Assembly (NCBI GenBank): GCA_964575335.1
Contig: CAZNPU010000016.1
Coordinates: forward strand, 1 to 63,986
Origin: CAZNPU01 sp964575335
Lineage (GTDB): Bacteria; Planctomycetota; Phycisphaerae; Phycisphaerales; SM1A02
DNA length: 63,986 bases
Direction: 5' to 3'
Shown here: positions 37,163 through 44,799 of the stretch, in pieces
Layout: every line of letters begins with the position of its first letter
Numbering within the stretch: position 1 is the first letter of the stretch
The notes under the pieces: model-generated
Databases searched by the model: none
Seen by the model: only the letters and a program-made list of their open reading frames with translations
What the model was told of the DNA's origin: nothing
Position numbers and translations under genes: made by a program

Positions 37163-38680
37163 TCAGTTTGCTGCTGCGCCGCTGCCCAGCTCCTTGATGA
37201 GCTGGTCTACTTCCTTGCGCTTGGCGCGAATGTCGCGATAGGTGATGTCCCTGCGGGCGATGCCGGAGCATATCTCCAGCGCTTCGCGGGCATGTTCAAT
37301 GGAGCGCTCGCTTCGGGCGTATTCGATCAGCGAGACCATCAGGTCGTACCGGATCGCCAGTTCGCGATCCTTTTCGATCACGTCGATCGCCTCGAGCGCT
37401 TCCTTGAATTCGTTGATCGCTTCCCAGTGCCATGCCTCAGCGGCGAAGCACCGTCCAAGAAGATGGCCGGCACGCACACGCAGCTTCGGCTCGTCTTTGG
37501 CAGCCTGTAGTGCAGCCATGGCGTCTTCGTAGTTGCCACGGGCCAGTTCGACTTCGCCCAGCCGCATCTTCAGGTGGCGGTCGGTGGGGTATTTCGTCAC
37601 GCGCTCGTTGATTTCGGACGATTCCAGATCAAGCAGCTTGGTGCGGGCCTGTTCGACTTTGGCTTTCAGGTCCTCATCATCTGGATTGGCCTCGGCCTGC
37701 GCCTGCAGCGCCTCGACCTGCCGGCGAAGCTGCTCGATCTTGATGTCGCCTGCTGCGACGCGGAACCGATATTCGCCCGTGCTCTGGAAGCCTTTCAGAT
37801 AGACGTCGTAGGCTTGCTTTTCCGCCTCAGGCGTGCCCTGCTTTTTGAGCAGTTGCGCGTACTGGTTGATGACATCGGGCACTGTCGGCGTCTGCTCGTA
37901 CGCCTGCTTGGCGCGAAGCAGGTTGCGTTCTTCGACGCTCTTGCTGGCTGCGATGGCTTCCGCATCCTGCAACTGGCGCTGGCGGTCGGCGTCTTTCACG
38001 AAGGTGCGGAAGCCGCCTTCCTGGCCTGCAGCCCGCTCGTAGCCGCCCTGATCCATTGCCCGCTGGGCGGAAATGTCCTTGATTTCATGATCAAGGTCGC
38101 TGTCGGTGGGGTCCATCTCCAGAGCGAGCTGACCGGCAGCAAGGGCTTCATTCCACGCGCTGACCTGCTTGAACAGATCCTTGGCCTGGATGAGCGTGCT
38201 CTTGGAGACTTTCTTGCTGCGCCTGATCGCGCCGAGCACTTTCGGAGCGGCCCAGTTGCCGAACTCAAGCTGCCCGGCCTTGATGGCTGCCTCAAGAGCC
38301 TTCATCGCCAAGTTGGCGTTGGCGATGTCCTTCATCCACGCGAACTCGGCAGCGGCGAACTTGCTGACCGGGTGCGAGTCTTCGATGCTGCGTATTTCTT
38401 TCCCGGTGGCGGGCTTGCCGCCTCGATTCATGTACTTGATCGCCACTTCGTACATCGACTCGTGGGCGCTCATGGCCTCCGGGTCGAACTTGATGCCGTT
38501 GGCGAAGCAGGTGAGGGCGTACTCGTAGTTGAAGGAATCCGCAGCGGTGCGGCCGTAGTCGAACCATGTGCGAGCCTTGGCGGGGTCGGCCTGAAAGTCG
38601 TTGGTCTTTCCGCTGTCGATCCCGTCCTTTTCGGGAGCCTTGTCACGATCCCCGCTCTTTTTCCAGCCAAATAACGCCAC
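37163..38680 (-). CDS. TPR-type repeat protein of unknown function
   Basis: A 505-residue soluble protein with helical TPR-like repeats. The start MALFGWKK is followed by a charged linker, then repeats at about 35-110 (ARTWFDYGRTAADSFNYEYA is a TPR helix A/B), a central coiled coil (IKIEQLRRQVEALQAQAEAN), and further TPRs at 360-470 (GNYEDAMAALQAAKDEPKLR). It resembles a family seen in Phycisphaerae and other planctomycetes, judged by memory of style rather than a search. A scaffold role is likely. The start is a GTG with AAAAGGA about 6 bases upstream. Confidence 0.85.
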   Translation of the reverse strand: MALFGWKKSGDRDKAPEKDGIDSGKTNDFQADPAKARTWFDYGRTAADSFNYEYALTCFANGIKFDPEAMSAHESMYEVAIKYMNRGGKPATGKEIRSIEDSHPVSKFAAAEFAWMKDIANANLAMKALEAAIKAGQLEFGNWAAPKVLGAIRRSKKVSKSTLIQAKDLFKQVSAWNEALAAGQLALEMDPTDSDLDHEIKDISAQRAMDQGGYERAAGQEGGFRTFVKDADRQRQLQDAEAIAASKSVEERNLLRAKQAYEQTPTVPDVINQYAQLLKKQGTPEAEKQAYDVYLKGFQSTGEYRFRVAAGDIKIEQLRRQVEALQAQAEANPDDEDLKAKVEQARTKLLDLESSEINERVTKYPTDRHLKMRLGEVELARGNYEDAMAALQAAKDEPKLRVRAGHLLGRCFAAEAWHWEAINEFKEALEAIDVIEKDRELAIRYDLMVSLIEYARSERSIEHAREALEICSGIARRDITYRDIRAKRKEVDQLIKELGSGAAAN

Positions 38681-38822
38681 GGTCGGTCCTTTTTACACTA
38701 CCTTGACTTGATTCCGCACCCTCAGCCGGTCCGGTTGCAGTTGCACCGCGTGCCGGCAACCCGGCACGGTACGGCGATTTCCACCGCTGGTCAATCGCCA
38801 GCACGTTGGCTGCGGGGAGCTG

Positions 38823-38841
38823 CCAGCGTAGCATACGCTGG
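38823..38841 (+). promoter_or_regulatory. Perfect hairpin abutting the def start codon
   Basis: CCAGCGTA (38823-38830) pairs perfectly with TACGCTGG (38834-38841) around a GCA loop; the ATG of def follows at 38842. The hairpin covers the place where a ribosome-binding site should be, and no such site is visible. It could make def leaderless or translationally controlled, or bind a regulator as DNA. Confidence 0.5.
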
Positions 38842-39369
38842 ATGACGATAAACCCCAAGCAATTACGAATTCTACGTTATCCGGCACCGGAATTGCGAGT
38901 GCAGGCTGCCCCGATCGAACACATCGACGATCTGGTGCGAGCGGTCGCGGCACGAATGATCGACCTGATGCATGAGGCGGAAGGGGTCGGTCTGGCTGCC
39001 CCGCAGGTCGGATTGCCCTGGCGCATGTTCGTGACCCACGCGCAGGATGAAGCTCAGCCGCAGGTCTACATCAACCCGCATCTCCAGCCCGTAGCTGGCA
39101 GCCCGCGAGTACGGCATGAAGAGGGCTGCCTCAGCCTGCCGGGCATCTATGTGGAAGTCGATCGGCCGGCGGCGGTGGAGTTGACCGCGCTTGACCTGGA
39201 AGGCAATGAGCTTCGCCTCTCCGATGACTCGACGCGAGCGCGAGTCTGGCAGCACGAATTCGATCACCTCAACGGCGTCCTGATCATCGACAAAATGTCG
39301 CCTCTGGATCGGCTGGCAACCCGCCGCGCACTGAAGGAGCTGCAGGCTGCGGCCGCCAAAGATCGATGA
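38842..39369 (+). CDS. def: Peptide deformylase
   Basis: Metalloenzyme that removes the formyl group from nascent proteins. The 175 residues have all three motifs: GVGLAAPQVG (I), EEGCLSLPG with the metal-binding Cys (II), and QHEFDHLNG with the catalytic Glu and two His ligands (III). Start MTINPKQLRILRYP is standard; an in-frame start at 38806 is possible but would add an atypical tail. It is followed by fmt 160 bases downstream, the usual def-fmt pairing, since Fmt adds the formyl group that Def removes. Confidence 0.97.
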   Translation: MTINPKQLRILRYPAPELRVQAAPIEHIDDLVRAVAARMIDLMHEAEGVGLAAPQVGLPWRMFVTHAQDEAQPQVYINPHLQPVAGSPRVRHEEGCLSLPGIYVEVDRPAAVELTALDLEGNELRLSDDSTRARVWQHEFDHLNGVLIIDKMSPLDRLATRRALKELQAAAAKDR

Positions 39370-39529
39370 CCCGATGATTGGTCGGCAGAGAAGAGCTGCA
39401 GCAACCGCACCTGCACCTGCCCGACTTTGTGGTGATCAGTTGCAAGCGACATGAAGCGAAGAAGCGCTGGCGCAATGGTTGTTTCAGCATCAGCAGTTGC
39501 GCAACGCTGCGATGGGAGACGATGATTCA

Positions 39530-40447
39530 ATGCGAGTGGTGTTTTTTGGTTCTGGTGCGTTCGGCTTGCCCACGTTGCAGAAGCTCGCAACTGCGCATGA
39601 AATCGCCCTGGTTGTCACGCAGCCGGATCGGCCGGCCGGCCGCAATCGAAAGCTGACGCCCACGCCGATCGCCGAGTTCGCCATGTCGCGCGGTATGGCG
39701 ATCATCAAGCCGGAAAACGTGAATGAGCCTGCGGTTGTGGATCAGATTCGATCGGTCAACGCCGAGGCCTTTGTGGTAATCGCCTTTGGTCAGAAGCTGG
39801 GACGGCGGCTGCTAGAGGGCGTGTTTGCGATCAACCTGCACGGCTCGCTGCTGCCAAAGTATCGCGGCGCTGCGCCGATCAATTGGGCGATGATCAACGG
39901 CGAGACGACAACGGGCGTCAGCGTCATCACGCTGGCTGATCGCATGGATGCAGGCGAGATTCTGGCCACGAGGTCGGTTGCAATCGATCCGATGGAAACG
40001 GCAGGGGAGTTGCACGATCGGCTTGCGCTGCTCGGACCGGAGGCGGTGTTGCAGGTGCTGGAACTGCATGTACGCGGCGAGTTGAAGCCGCAGCCGCAGG
40101 ATGAATCGCAGGTGACTTATGCGCCGAAACTGTCCAAAGCAGATGGAACGGTTCACTTCGATCAGCCAGCTCTGCGTGTGCGCCAGCGCGTGCACGGGCT
40201 TACGCCCTGGCCCGGTTGCACGGTGAAGCTGGCAGGCCGGCCGCTACGGCTGATGCGCGTGAAAGTCGCGCACGCCGACCAGCATTTTCCTGAACCGGGT
40301 GTGGTGCAGCCTGATTTGACCATTTCATGCGCGCCCGGAGCGATTCAATTGCTTGCTGTGCAGCCGCCGGGTGGCAAGGTGATGTCGTTTGCGGCATACT
40401 GCAACGGCCAATCCGTGCCGATTGGCGCGAGGTGCGAACCGATATGA
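39530..40447 (+). CDS. fmt: Methionyl-tRNA formyltransferase
   Basis: Transfers formyl from 10-formyl-THF to Met-tRNA(fMet). The 305 residues compare with 315 in E. coli. Start MRVVFFGSGAFGLPTLQ; the catalytic signature is NLHGSLLPKYRGAAPINWA with Asn, His and the following Asp (LADRMDAGEIL). The C-terminal OB-fold domain begins near residue 205 (HGLTPWPGCTVKL). GGGAG lies about 11 bases before the chosen ATG. An alternative start MGDDDS is six codons upstream. The stop overlaps the next gene's ATG. Confidence 0.97.
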   Translation: MRVVFFGSGAFGLPTLQKLATAHEIALVVTQPDRPAGRNRKLTPTPIAEFAMSRGMAIIKPENVNEPAVVDQIRSVNAEAFVVIAFGQKLGRRLLEGVFAINLHGSLLPKYRGAAPINWAMINGETTTGVSVITLADRMDAGEILATRSVAIDPMETAGELHDRLALLGPEAVLQVLELHVRGELKPQPQDESQVTYAPKLSKADGTVHFDQPALRVRQRVHGLTPWPGCTVKLAGRPLRLMRVKVAHADQHFPEPGVVQPDLTISCAPGAIQLLAVQPPGGKVMSFAAYCNGQSVPIGARCEPI

Positions 40448-41019
40448 CTTGGCTGGCTGAATCGCTTTGGGAGTTGCTTGCAAAACAGAACAAGCGCAAG
40501 CCGGCTGCAGCAAAGCCAGCGGATGATGCAGTTGCGCAGGCGCCCGTGCGCAACGACGCACAAAAGACAACAAAGAAGCCGCTGGCGACAGGCGCGAAGA
40601 AGCCCAAACTCACCATGCAGCAGCGATACGATGCGCTGGTGGAGGAGATGAAGCGCACCTATGGCGTGCGGGTTCGCAAATGGCGCAAAAGTTCCAGCGG
40701 CGTGGCGTGGACGGTGCGGTACGTGGAAACCGGTCGCGTGGTGAAGCTCATCGAATCGCCGTACCCGCGCGGCCCGATGAGTTGTGCGATTTTTCTGCAT
40801 GAAATCGGCCATCACGCGATAGGTTTGGGCGTTTACCGGCCGCGATGTCTTGAAGAATACGTCGTGTGGGTCTGGGCGCTGGACACGATGCGAGCCAAGG
40901 GCTTCAACGTCACTCCGGCGGTAGAGCGGCGCATGGAAGAATCCATGCGCTATGCCGTGCGCAAAGCAATGCGGCGAGGCATGAAGCAGGTTCCACCGGA
41001 ACTGCTGCGGTACGTCTAA
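40444..41019 (+). CDS. HEIGHH-motif putative zinc metallopeptidase
   Basis: A 191-residue protein translationally coupled to fmt (ATGA overlap at 40444-40447). Residues 15-60 form a Lys/Ala/Pro-rich disordered linker. A globular domain follows with H119-E120-I-G-H123-H124 (FLHEIGHHAIG), a zincin HExxH motif. The downstream CLEEYVVWVWALDTMRAKG includes Glu residues that could give a third ligand. I cannot assign it to a named peptidase family; it looks closest to small archaeal/bacterial ImmA-like or minigluzincin-like domains. Coupling to fmt suggests, but does not prove, a link with N-terminal processing. Confidence 0.85.
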   Translation: MTWLAESLWELLAKQNKRKPAAAKPADDAVAQAPVRNDAQKTTKKPLATGAKKPKLTMQQRYDALVEEMKRTYGVRVRKWRKSSSGVAWTVRYVETGRVVKLIESPYPRGPMSCAIFLHEIGHHAIGLGVYRPRCLEEYVVWVWALDTMRAKGFNVTPAVERRMEESMRYAVRKAMRRGMKQVPPELLRYV

Positions 41020-41203
41020 GCGTATCACTAGCAGACATAGGGATTTGCAGAAACAGGGAATTGATTCAGATTACCCAGTCGGTACACTGGAATCAGAACT
41101 TCGCTGGTCTGATCCCGATCGAGTTCGAGTCCAAGAGCATTCGTGTGGCCCACCAGAATGAATGAACGCTGGGCCGGAATCAGAAGGAGAAAGGATCGTT
41201 GTC

Positions 41204-42628
41204 ATGCGCGCCTATCGTTTTCACCCGTTGATTGCCCCGTCTTCCATCGCGCTGTTTGCTGCAGCGTTGCCGGTTGCGTCCAGCATTGCCCAGGTGCCGA
41301 CGTACAGCCAATTTGAGCTCCAGGCACGCGCCAATCTGTGCGTGAATCAGCAGGAAGGCACATTCAATATTCCCTGCAACACGTTTTTTGCCAACGGCAC
41401 GCCGGTGCTGAACGACAATGGCCAGTTTGTGATCAAGTTGGACGTGATGGCCGGCACCGAGAGCCAGGGGGTGTGGATGGGCGCCGCTGGGAAGGGCGGA
41501 ATTGTGTACACCTCGCCCAACGGTTCGAATGTGAGCGATCCGTGGGTGAATAATGCCGGCTATGCTGCATTCCCGCAGACGTTCAGCTCGCTCAACGGCG
41601 TGTACTATTACGACAGCGTCACTGGCCAGAGCGGTTTTCTGACCAATCAGCCGCTCAACACCAACTCGTGGGCATCGGTGCAGGTCAACGACGATGGCGT
41701 GGTTGGCTATCGCGCAAACGGAATCAACGGACAGATGCTGTGCACCTGGTCGAGCGATACCGGCGTTGCCATTCATGCAGCGGAAGCCAGCCTCGATCCG
41801 CAAAGCCCGATTGCCTATATCTTCTCGCCTTCGCTGAACAACAAGCGGCAAATTGCGGCAAAGGTCCGCCTGGGCGGCCCGGGACAGACCGGCGAAAGCC
41901 AACCGGATCAAATCTGCCTGTTCAATTCCGACGGCTCATATGTTGTCCTGGCCAGCGATCAGGATTCCGATCCGAGTTCGCCAATCAGCCGGATCGACAA
42001 CAGCAGCCCCGGCATTACCGATGACGGCCGCGTTTCCTTTGCCGCAACCTTGGTCGGCGGCGCGCGCGGCGTGTTTGTGAGCGACGGCAAAACGCTCACC
42101 ACCATCGCCACCACGCAGATGCCCGAAATCAGCGATATCGAGTTTTTCGCCACCAGCATGAATGAAAATGGGCTGGTCGTTTTCCGAGGCAAGGATCAAA
42201 ACGGCGATCAGGCGATCTTTGTCGGCGACGGCAAAACGCTCCGCCGCGTCATCGGGCGGCTGGATGAGGTTCCAACCGACAACGGCCCCGGTCAGATCGC
42301 GCAGCATGATTCCTCGCCTGTGTTCGGCGGCGCGCCCACCATCAACGCGAGAGGCGATATTGCCTTCCAGTGCGCTCTGACGCCCCTGGGCAATAATCAG
42401 ATCGAATGGGGCAGCGGCATCTATATCGCCTATGCCGATCAGCCTGCGACTACCCCTGGCGACGTCACCGGTGACGGCATCGTCAACGTGGATGACCTGC
42501 TGTATGTGATCGGCGCGTGGGGCCCGTGCCCCGCCAAGGGTGCGTGCGATGCTGATATCGCTCCGCCAGGCGGCGATGGCCACGTCAATGTCGATGACCT
42601 GCTCATGGTCATCGCCAACTGGGGCTGA
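41204..42628 (+). CDS. Exported protein with beta-propeller-like repeats and C-terminal dockerin-like repeats
   Basis: A 474-residue secreted protein. A signal peptide ends at SSIAQ near residue 31. The body has repeated short strands with alternating Gly/Asp/Asn turns (NDDGVVGYRANG, TDDGRVSFAATL, NENGLVVFRGKD, INARGDIAFQC), each about 60-70 residues apart, as in the planctomycete choice-of-anchor/propeller proteins. The last 60 residues carry two calcium-binding dockerin-like loops (GDVTGDGIVNVDDLLYVIG and DGHVNVDDLLMVIANWG). AAAGGA lies 8 bases before the ATG. No cellulosome genes are near, so the repeats probably serve surface attachment or folding. The product's own function is unknown. 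Confidence 0.9.
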   Translation: MRAYRFHPLIAPSSIALFAAALPVASSIAQVPTYSQFELQARANLCVNQQEGTFNIPCNTFFANGTPVLNDNGQFVIKLDVMAGTESQGVWMGAAGKGGIVYTSPNGSNVSDPWVNNAGYAAFPQTFSSLNGVYYYDSVTGQSGFLTNQPLNTNSWASVQVNDDGVVGYRANGINGQMLCTWSSDTGVAIHAAEASLDPQSPIAYIFSPSLNNKRQIAAKVRLGGPGQTGESQPDQICLFNSDGSYVVLASDQDSDPSSPISRIDNSSPGITDDGRVSFAATLVGGARGVFVSDGKTLTTIATTQMPEISDIEFFATSMNENGLVVFRGKDQNGDQAIFVGDGKTLRRVIGRLDEVPTDNGPGQIAQHDSSPVFGGAPTINARGDIAFQCALTPLGNNQIEWGSGIYIAYADQPATTPGDVTGDGIVNVDDLLYVIGAWGPCPAKGACDADIAPPGGDGHVNVDDLLMVIANWG

Positions 42629-42678
42629 TCCCAGTTGCCCTGACAGGTTCGTTTGCTAGAGGGCAGAAACAGTTTCAA

Positions 42679-42748
42679 ATCGCCCAGCTTTCGTGTGTCG
42701 CAGGCCCTTTGCGGGAACCGCGGTCCACGATGGCTGGGCGATGCTTTT
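42679..42748 (+). terminator. Long hairpin with T run after the dockerin-tagged gene
   Basis: ATCGCCCAGC (42679-42688) pairs perfectly with GCTGGGCGAT (42733-42742), followed by GCTTTTT. The 44-base interior has smaller GC pairings (CGCAGGCCC/GGGAACCGCGG region). It is probably a branched terminator; a short structured RNA is possible. Confidence 0.7.
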
Positions 42749-42778
42749 TGCCGGTTTCATGAGCGATTTTTAGGGGCG

Positions 42779-42815
42779 AAAAAGTAGACCCTGTTCACTT
42801 TCATGAACAGGGTCC
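42779..42815 (-). terminator. Minus-strand terminator facing the previous one
   Basis: A perfect 11-bp stem GACCCTGTTCA (42788-42798) / TGAACAGGGTC (42805-42815) has loop CTTTCA. Read on the minus strand it is followed by TAC and a run of T (A run at 42779-42784). It would end the minus-strand gene at 42870-43391, which supports that gene being transcribed. Confidence 0.75.
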
Positions 42816-42869
42816 TGCTGGAGAGGGTTGATTGGGCTGCCCCTGCTGCGGCGCGTGAAGCGCTACCAG

Positions 42870-43391
42870 TCAAGCCAGAATGTCCAGAAGGCTGCCGACG
42901 TTCGTGACATGTGGCGGCGTCACGATGACCGCTGGTGCGATCGGCACTGGCAATTCAGACGCGGCGCTGCTGCGCACATATCCAAGCGGCGTGACGGCAT
43001 AACTCTTCGGTAAAGCGTGCGGCGAGGAGCGGCTGGAGGCGTTAGCAACGCCTGTTTCGCAGCAATCGCTCGGCTGATCTGCCCGGGAATGCTGATTCCC
43101 GTTCATCGCCGCCATACTGGTGCATGATGCGCTGTCTGCACTGCTGGTGATGTTGCAGCAGTCGATCTGATCGAATCCGCGGCGCAGCCGATCGATCTCT
43201 CGCAACAGCGCGTTGATGACAATTCGACACTGCCGGTCATTGCACGGCGGGCAGACAACGTCTTCAGCACACCGTGATGCTTCCCGAATGTGGGCGGCTG
43301 TTTTCAGAGTTTCCGCATGGACGCGGATCAGCCGGTCAACGGGATAAAGAGAAACTGCATTGACCCGATTTTCGATTGTCACGCCCCACAT
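42870..43391 (-). CDS. Hypothetical Cys-containing protein
   Basis: A 173-codon ORF I do not recognise. The first half reads as a helical protein (VHAETLKTAAHIREAS; IVINALLREIDRLRRGFDQ) with a cysteine cluster C-x5-C-x2-C-x4-C (CAEDVVCPPCNDRQC) that could bind zinc or be disulfide-bonded. The second half is Ser/Ala-rich, ending in a hydrophobic PVPIAPAVIVTPPHV stretch. No ribosome-binding site is clear at the ATG, so the true start is uncertain. The perfect minus-strand terminator 55 bases after the stop is the best evidence for a real gene. It lies divergent from queA. Confidence 0.5.
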   Translation of the reverse strand: MWGVTIENRVNAVSLYPVDRLIRVHAETLKTAAHIREASRCAEDVVCPPCNDRQCRIVINALLREIDRLRRGFDQIDCCNITSSADSASCTSMAAMNGNQHSRADQPSDCCETGVANASSRSSPHALPKSYAVTPLGYVRSSAASELPVPIAPAVIVTPPHVTNVGSLLDILA

Positions 43392-43560
43392 GCCGCATGA
43401 GGCGCACCGGGGGTCGCGATTCAGCCGTGCCGAACCTATCCTTCCGATAAGAGCGGCCGGCGCGGCAGCGACATGCCGGATTTTCCGCCAATTGCAGATT
43501 GCACCAACCAGTCAGGTTGCGCGGGATGTTGATCCCGGGCGACATTTCCGAGCGATACCC

Positions 43561-44706
43561 GTGTCATTGAAGCAACACCGCCTGCGGGCTGATGAACTTG
43601 AGTACGAGCTGCCGTCGCATCTGATTGCGACCAGGCCCGCCACCCCGCGCGACAGCGCTCGCATGCTGGTCCTGCGGCGAAGCGACGATGTTATCGAACA
43701 TCGCCAGGTGCGCGATCTGCCTGAATATCTCCAGGCAGGCGATGCGCTGGTCTTCAACAACACGGCGGTGCTGCCGGCTCGGCTGATCGGCCGACGCGCC
43801 GATACGGGCGGGCGCGTTGAAGGGCTCTTCCTGCACGAAACAGGCAGCCGCGACGATCGTCCGCTCTGGCAGGTCATGCTGCGGTCGGGAGGGCGTTTGC
43901 GGGAAGGGCATCGAATCGAACTGCTCAACGCACTGGGGCAGCCGAGCGGGTATTCATTCAAGCTGCGTGAGCGGCAGGAGGCGGAGTGGATCGTGCATCT
44001 GGAGCAGGCGGTCCAGACCCAAACTGCGCTCGATGCAGCGGGCTGGACGCCGCTGCCGCCTTACATTCTCAAAGCCCGGGGAGACGCTGCGTTCGTCGAT
44101 GCGGATGACCGAAGCTGGTACCAGACCGTGTTCGCCGACGCGGCCCGGCGTCAATCGGTGGCAGCGCCAACCGCCGGTCTTCATTTCACGCCCGAACTGC
44201 TACGCAGACTTGCGCAGCAGGGCGTGGAGCGAATTGACGTGACGCTGCATGTGGGAGCGGGCACGTTCAAACCGGTCACCGCGGAATCACTCGATCAGCA
44301 TCGCATGCATTCAGAGCGGTACGAGGTCTCGCCGGCTGCTCTTGAAGCGCTGCACCGGATCAAAAAATGCAGCTCTGAGGGAAGCGGGGGCCGCATTCTG
44401 GCGGTGGGCACCACCAGCGTGCGCACGCTGGAATCGCTGCCGTCGCCGTTGCCGACACAACATGCTGAAAGCGGCGGGCAATTGTGTTCTCCTGTTGCAG
44501 GATTGACCGATCTGATGATTGCGCCGCCGTATACGTTCAAGCTGACCGATGGCATGCTGACCAACTTCCATTTGCCGCGTTCAACCCTGCTGGCGCTGGT
44601 CGGCGCGATGGTGGGACTGGATCGGCTGAAGGCGATTTACCGTGAAGCAATTGCGCGCGGGTATCGCTTCTACAGTTACGGCGACGCAATGCTGATTTTG
44701 CCGTAA
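43561..44706 (+). CDS. queA: tRNA preQ1(34) S-adenosylmethionine ribosyltransferase-isomerase
   Basis: Makes epoxyqueuosine at the wobble position by moving the ribosyl part of AdoMet to preQ1. The 381 residues compare with 356 in E. coli. Signatures: YELPSHLIATRPATPRDSARML at the N-terminus, FNNTAVLPARLIGRR, QSVAAPTAGLHFTPELL, the VTLHVGAGTFKPV strand, and the C-terminal LTDLMIAPPYTFKLTDGMLTNFHLPRSTLLAL region. The GTG at 43561 is inferred because homology starts within 15 codons; the upstream open frame is unrelated sequence. About 90 bases separate it from murE. Confidence 0.96.
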   Translation: MSLKQHRLRADELEYELPSHLIATRPATPRDSARMLVLRRSDDVIEHRQVRDLPEYLQAGDALVFNNTAVLPARLIGRRADTGGRVEGLFLHETGSRDDRPLWQVMLRSGGRLREGHRIELLNALGQPSGYSFKLRERQEAEWIVHLEQAVQTQTALDAAGWTPLPPYILKARGDAAFVDADDRSWYQTVFADAARRQSVAAPTAGLHFTPELLRRLAQQGVERIDVTLHVGAGTFKPVTAESLDQHRMHSERYEVSPAALEALHRIKKCSSEGSGGRILAVGTTSVRTLESLPSPLPTQHAESGGQLCSPVAGLTDLMIAPPYTFKLTDGMLTNFHLPRSTLLALVGAMVGLDRLKAIYREAIARGYRFYSYGDAMLILP

Positions 44707-44799
44707 TTCTGCCCGGCGCATGGTGCGGCAATTCCAGCGATAATGTCAGCACAGCAGGCATGGAGGCGGAGGGCTGGCATTCATGCGGCCCGTTTCACC

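Noticed and set aside
43360..43560. 68-codon N-terminal extension of QueA
   Set aside because: QueA homology starts right after the GTG at 43561; the upstream codons overlap the divergent gene's start and look random.
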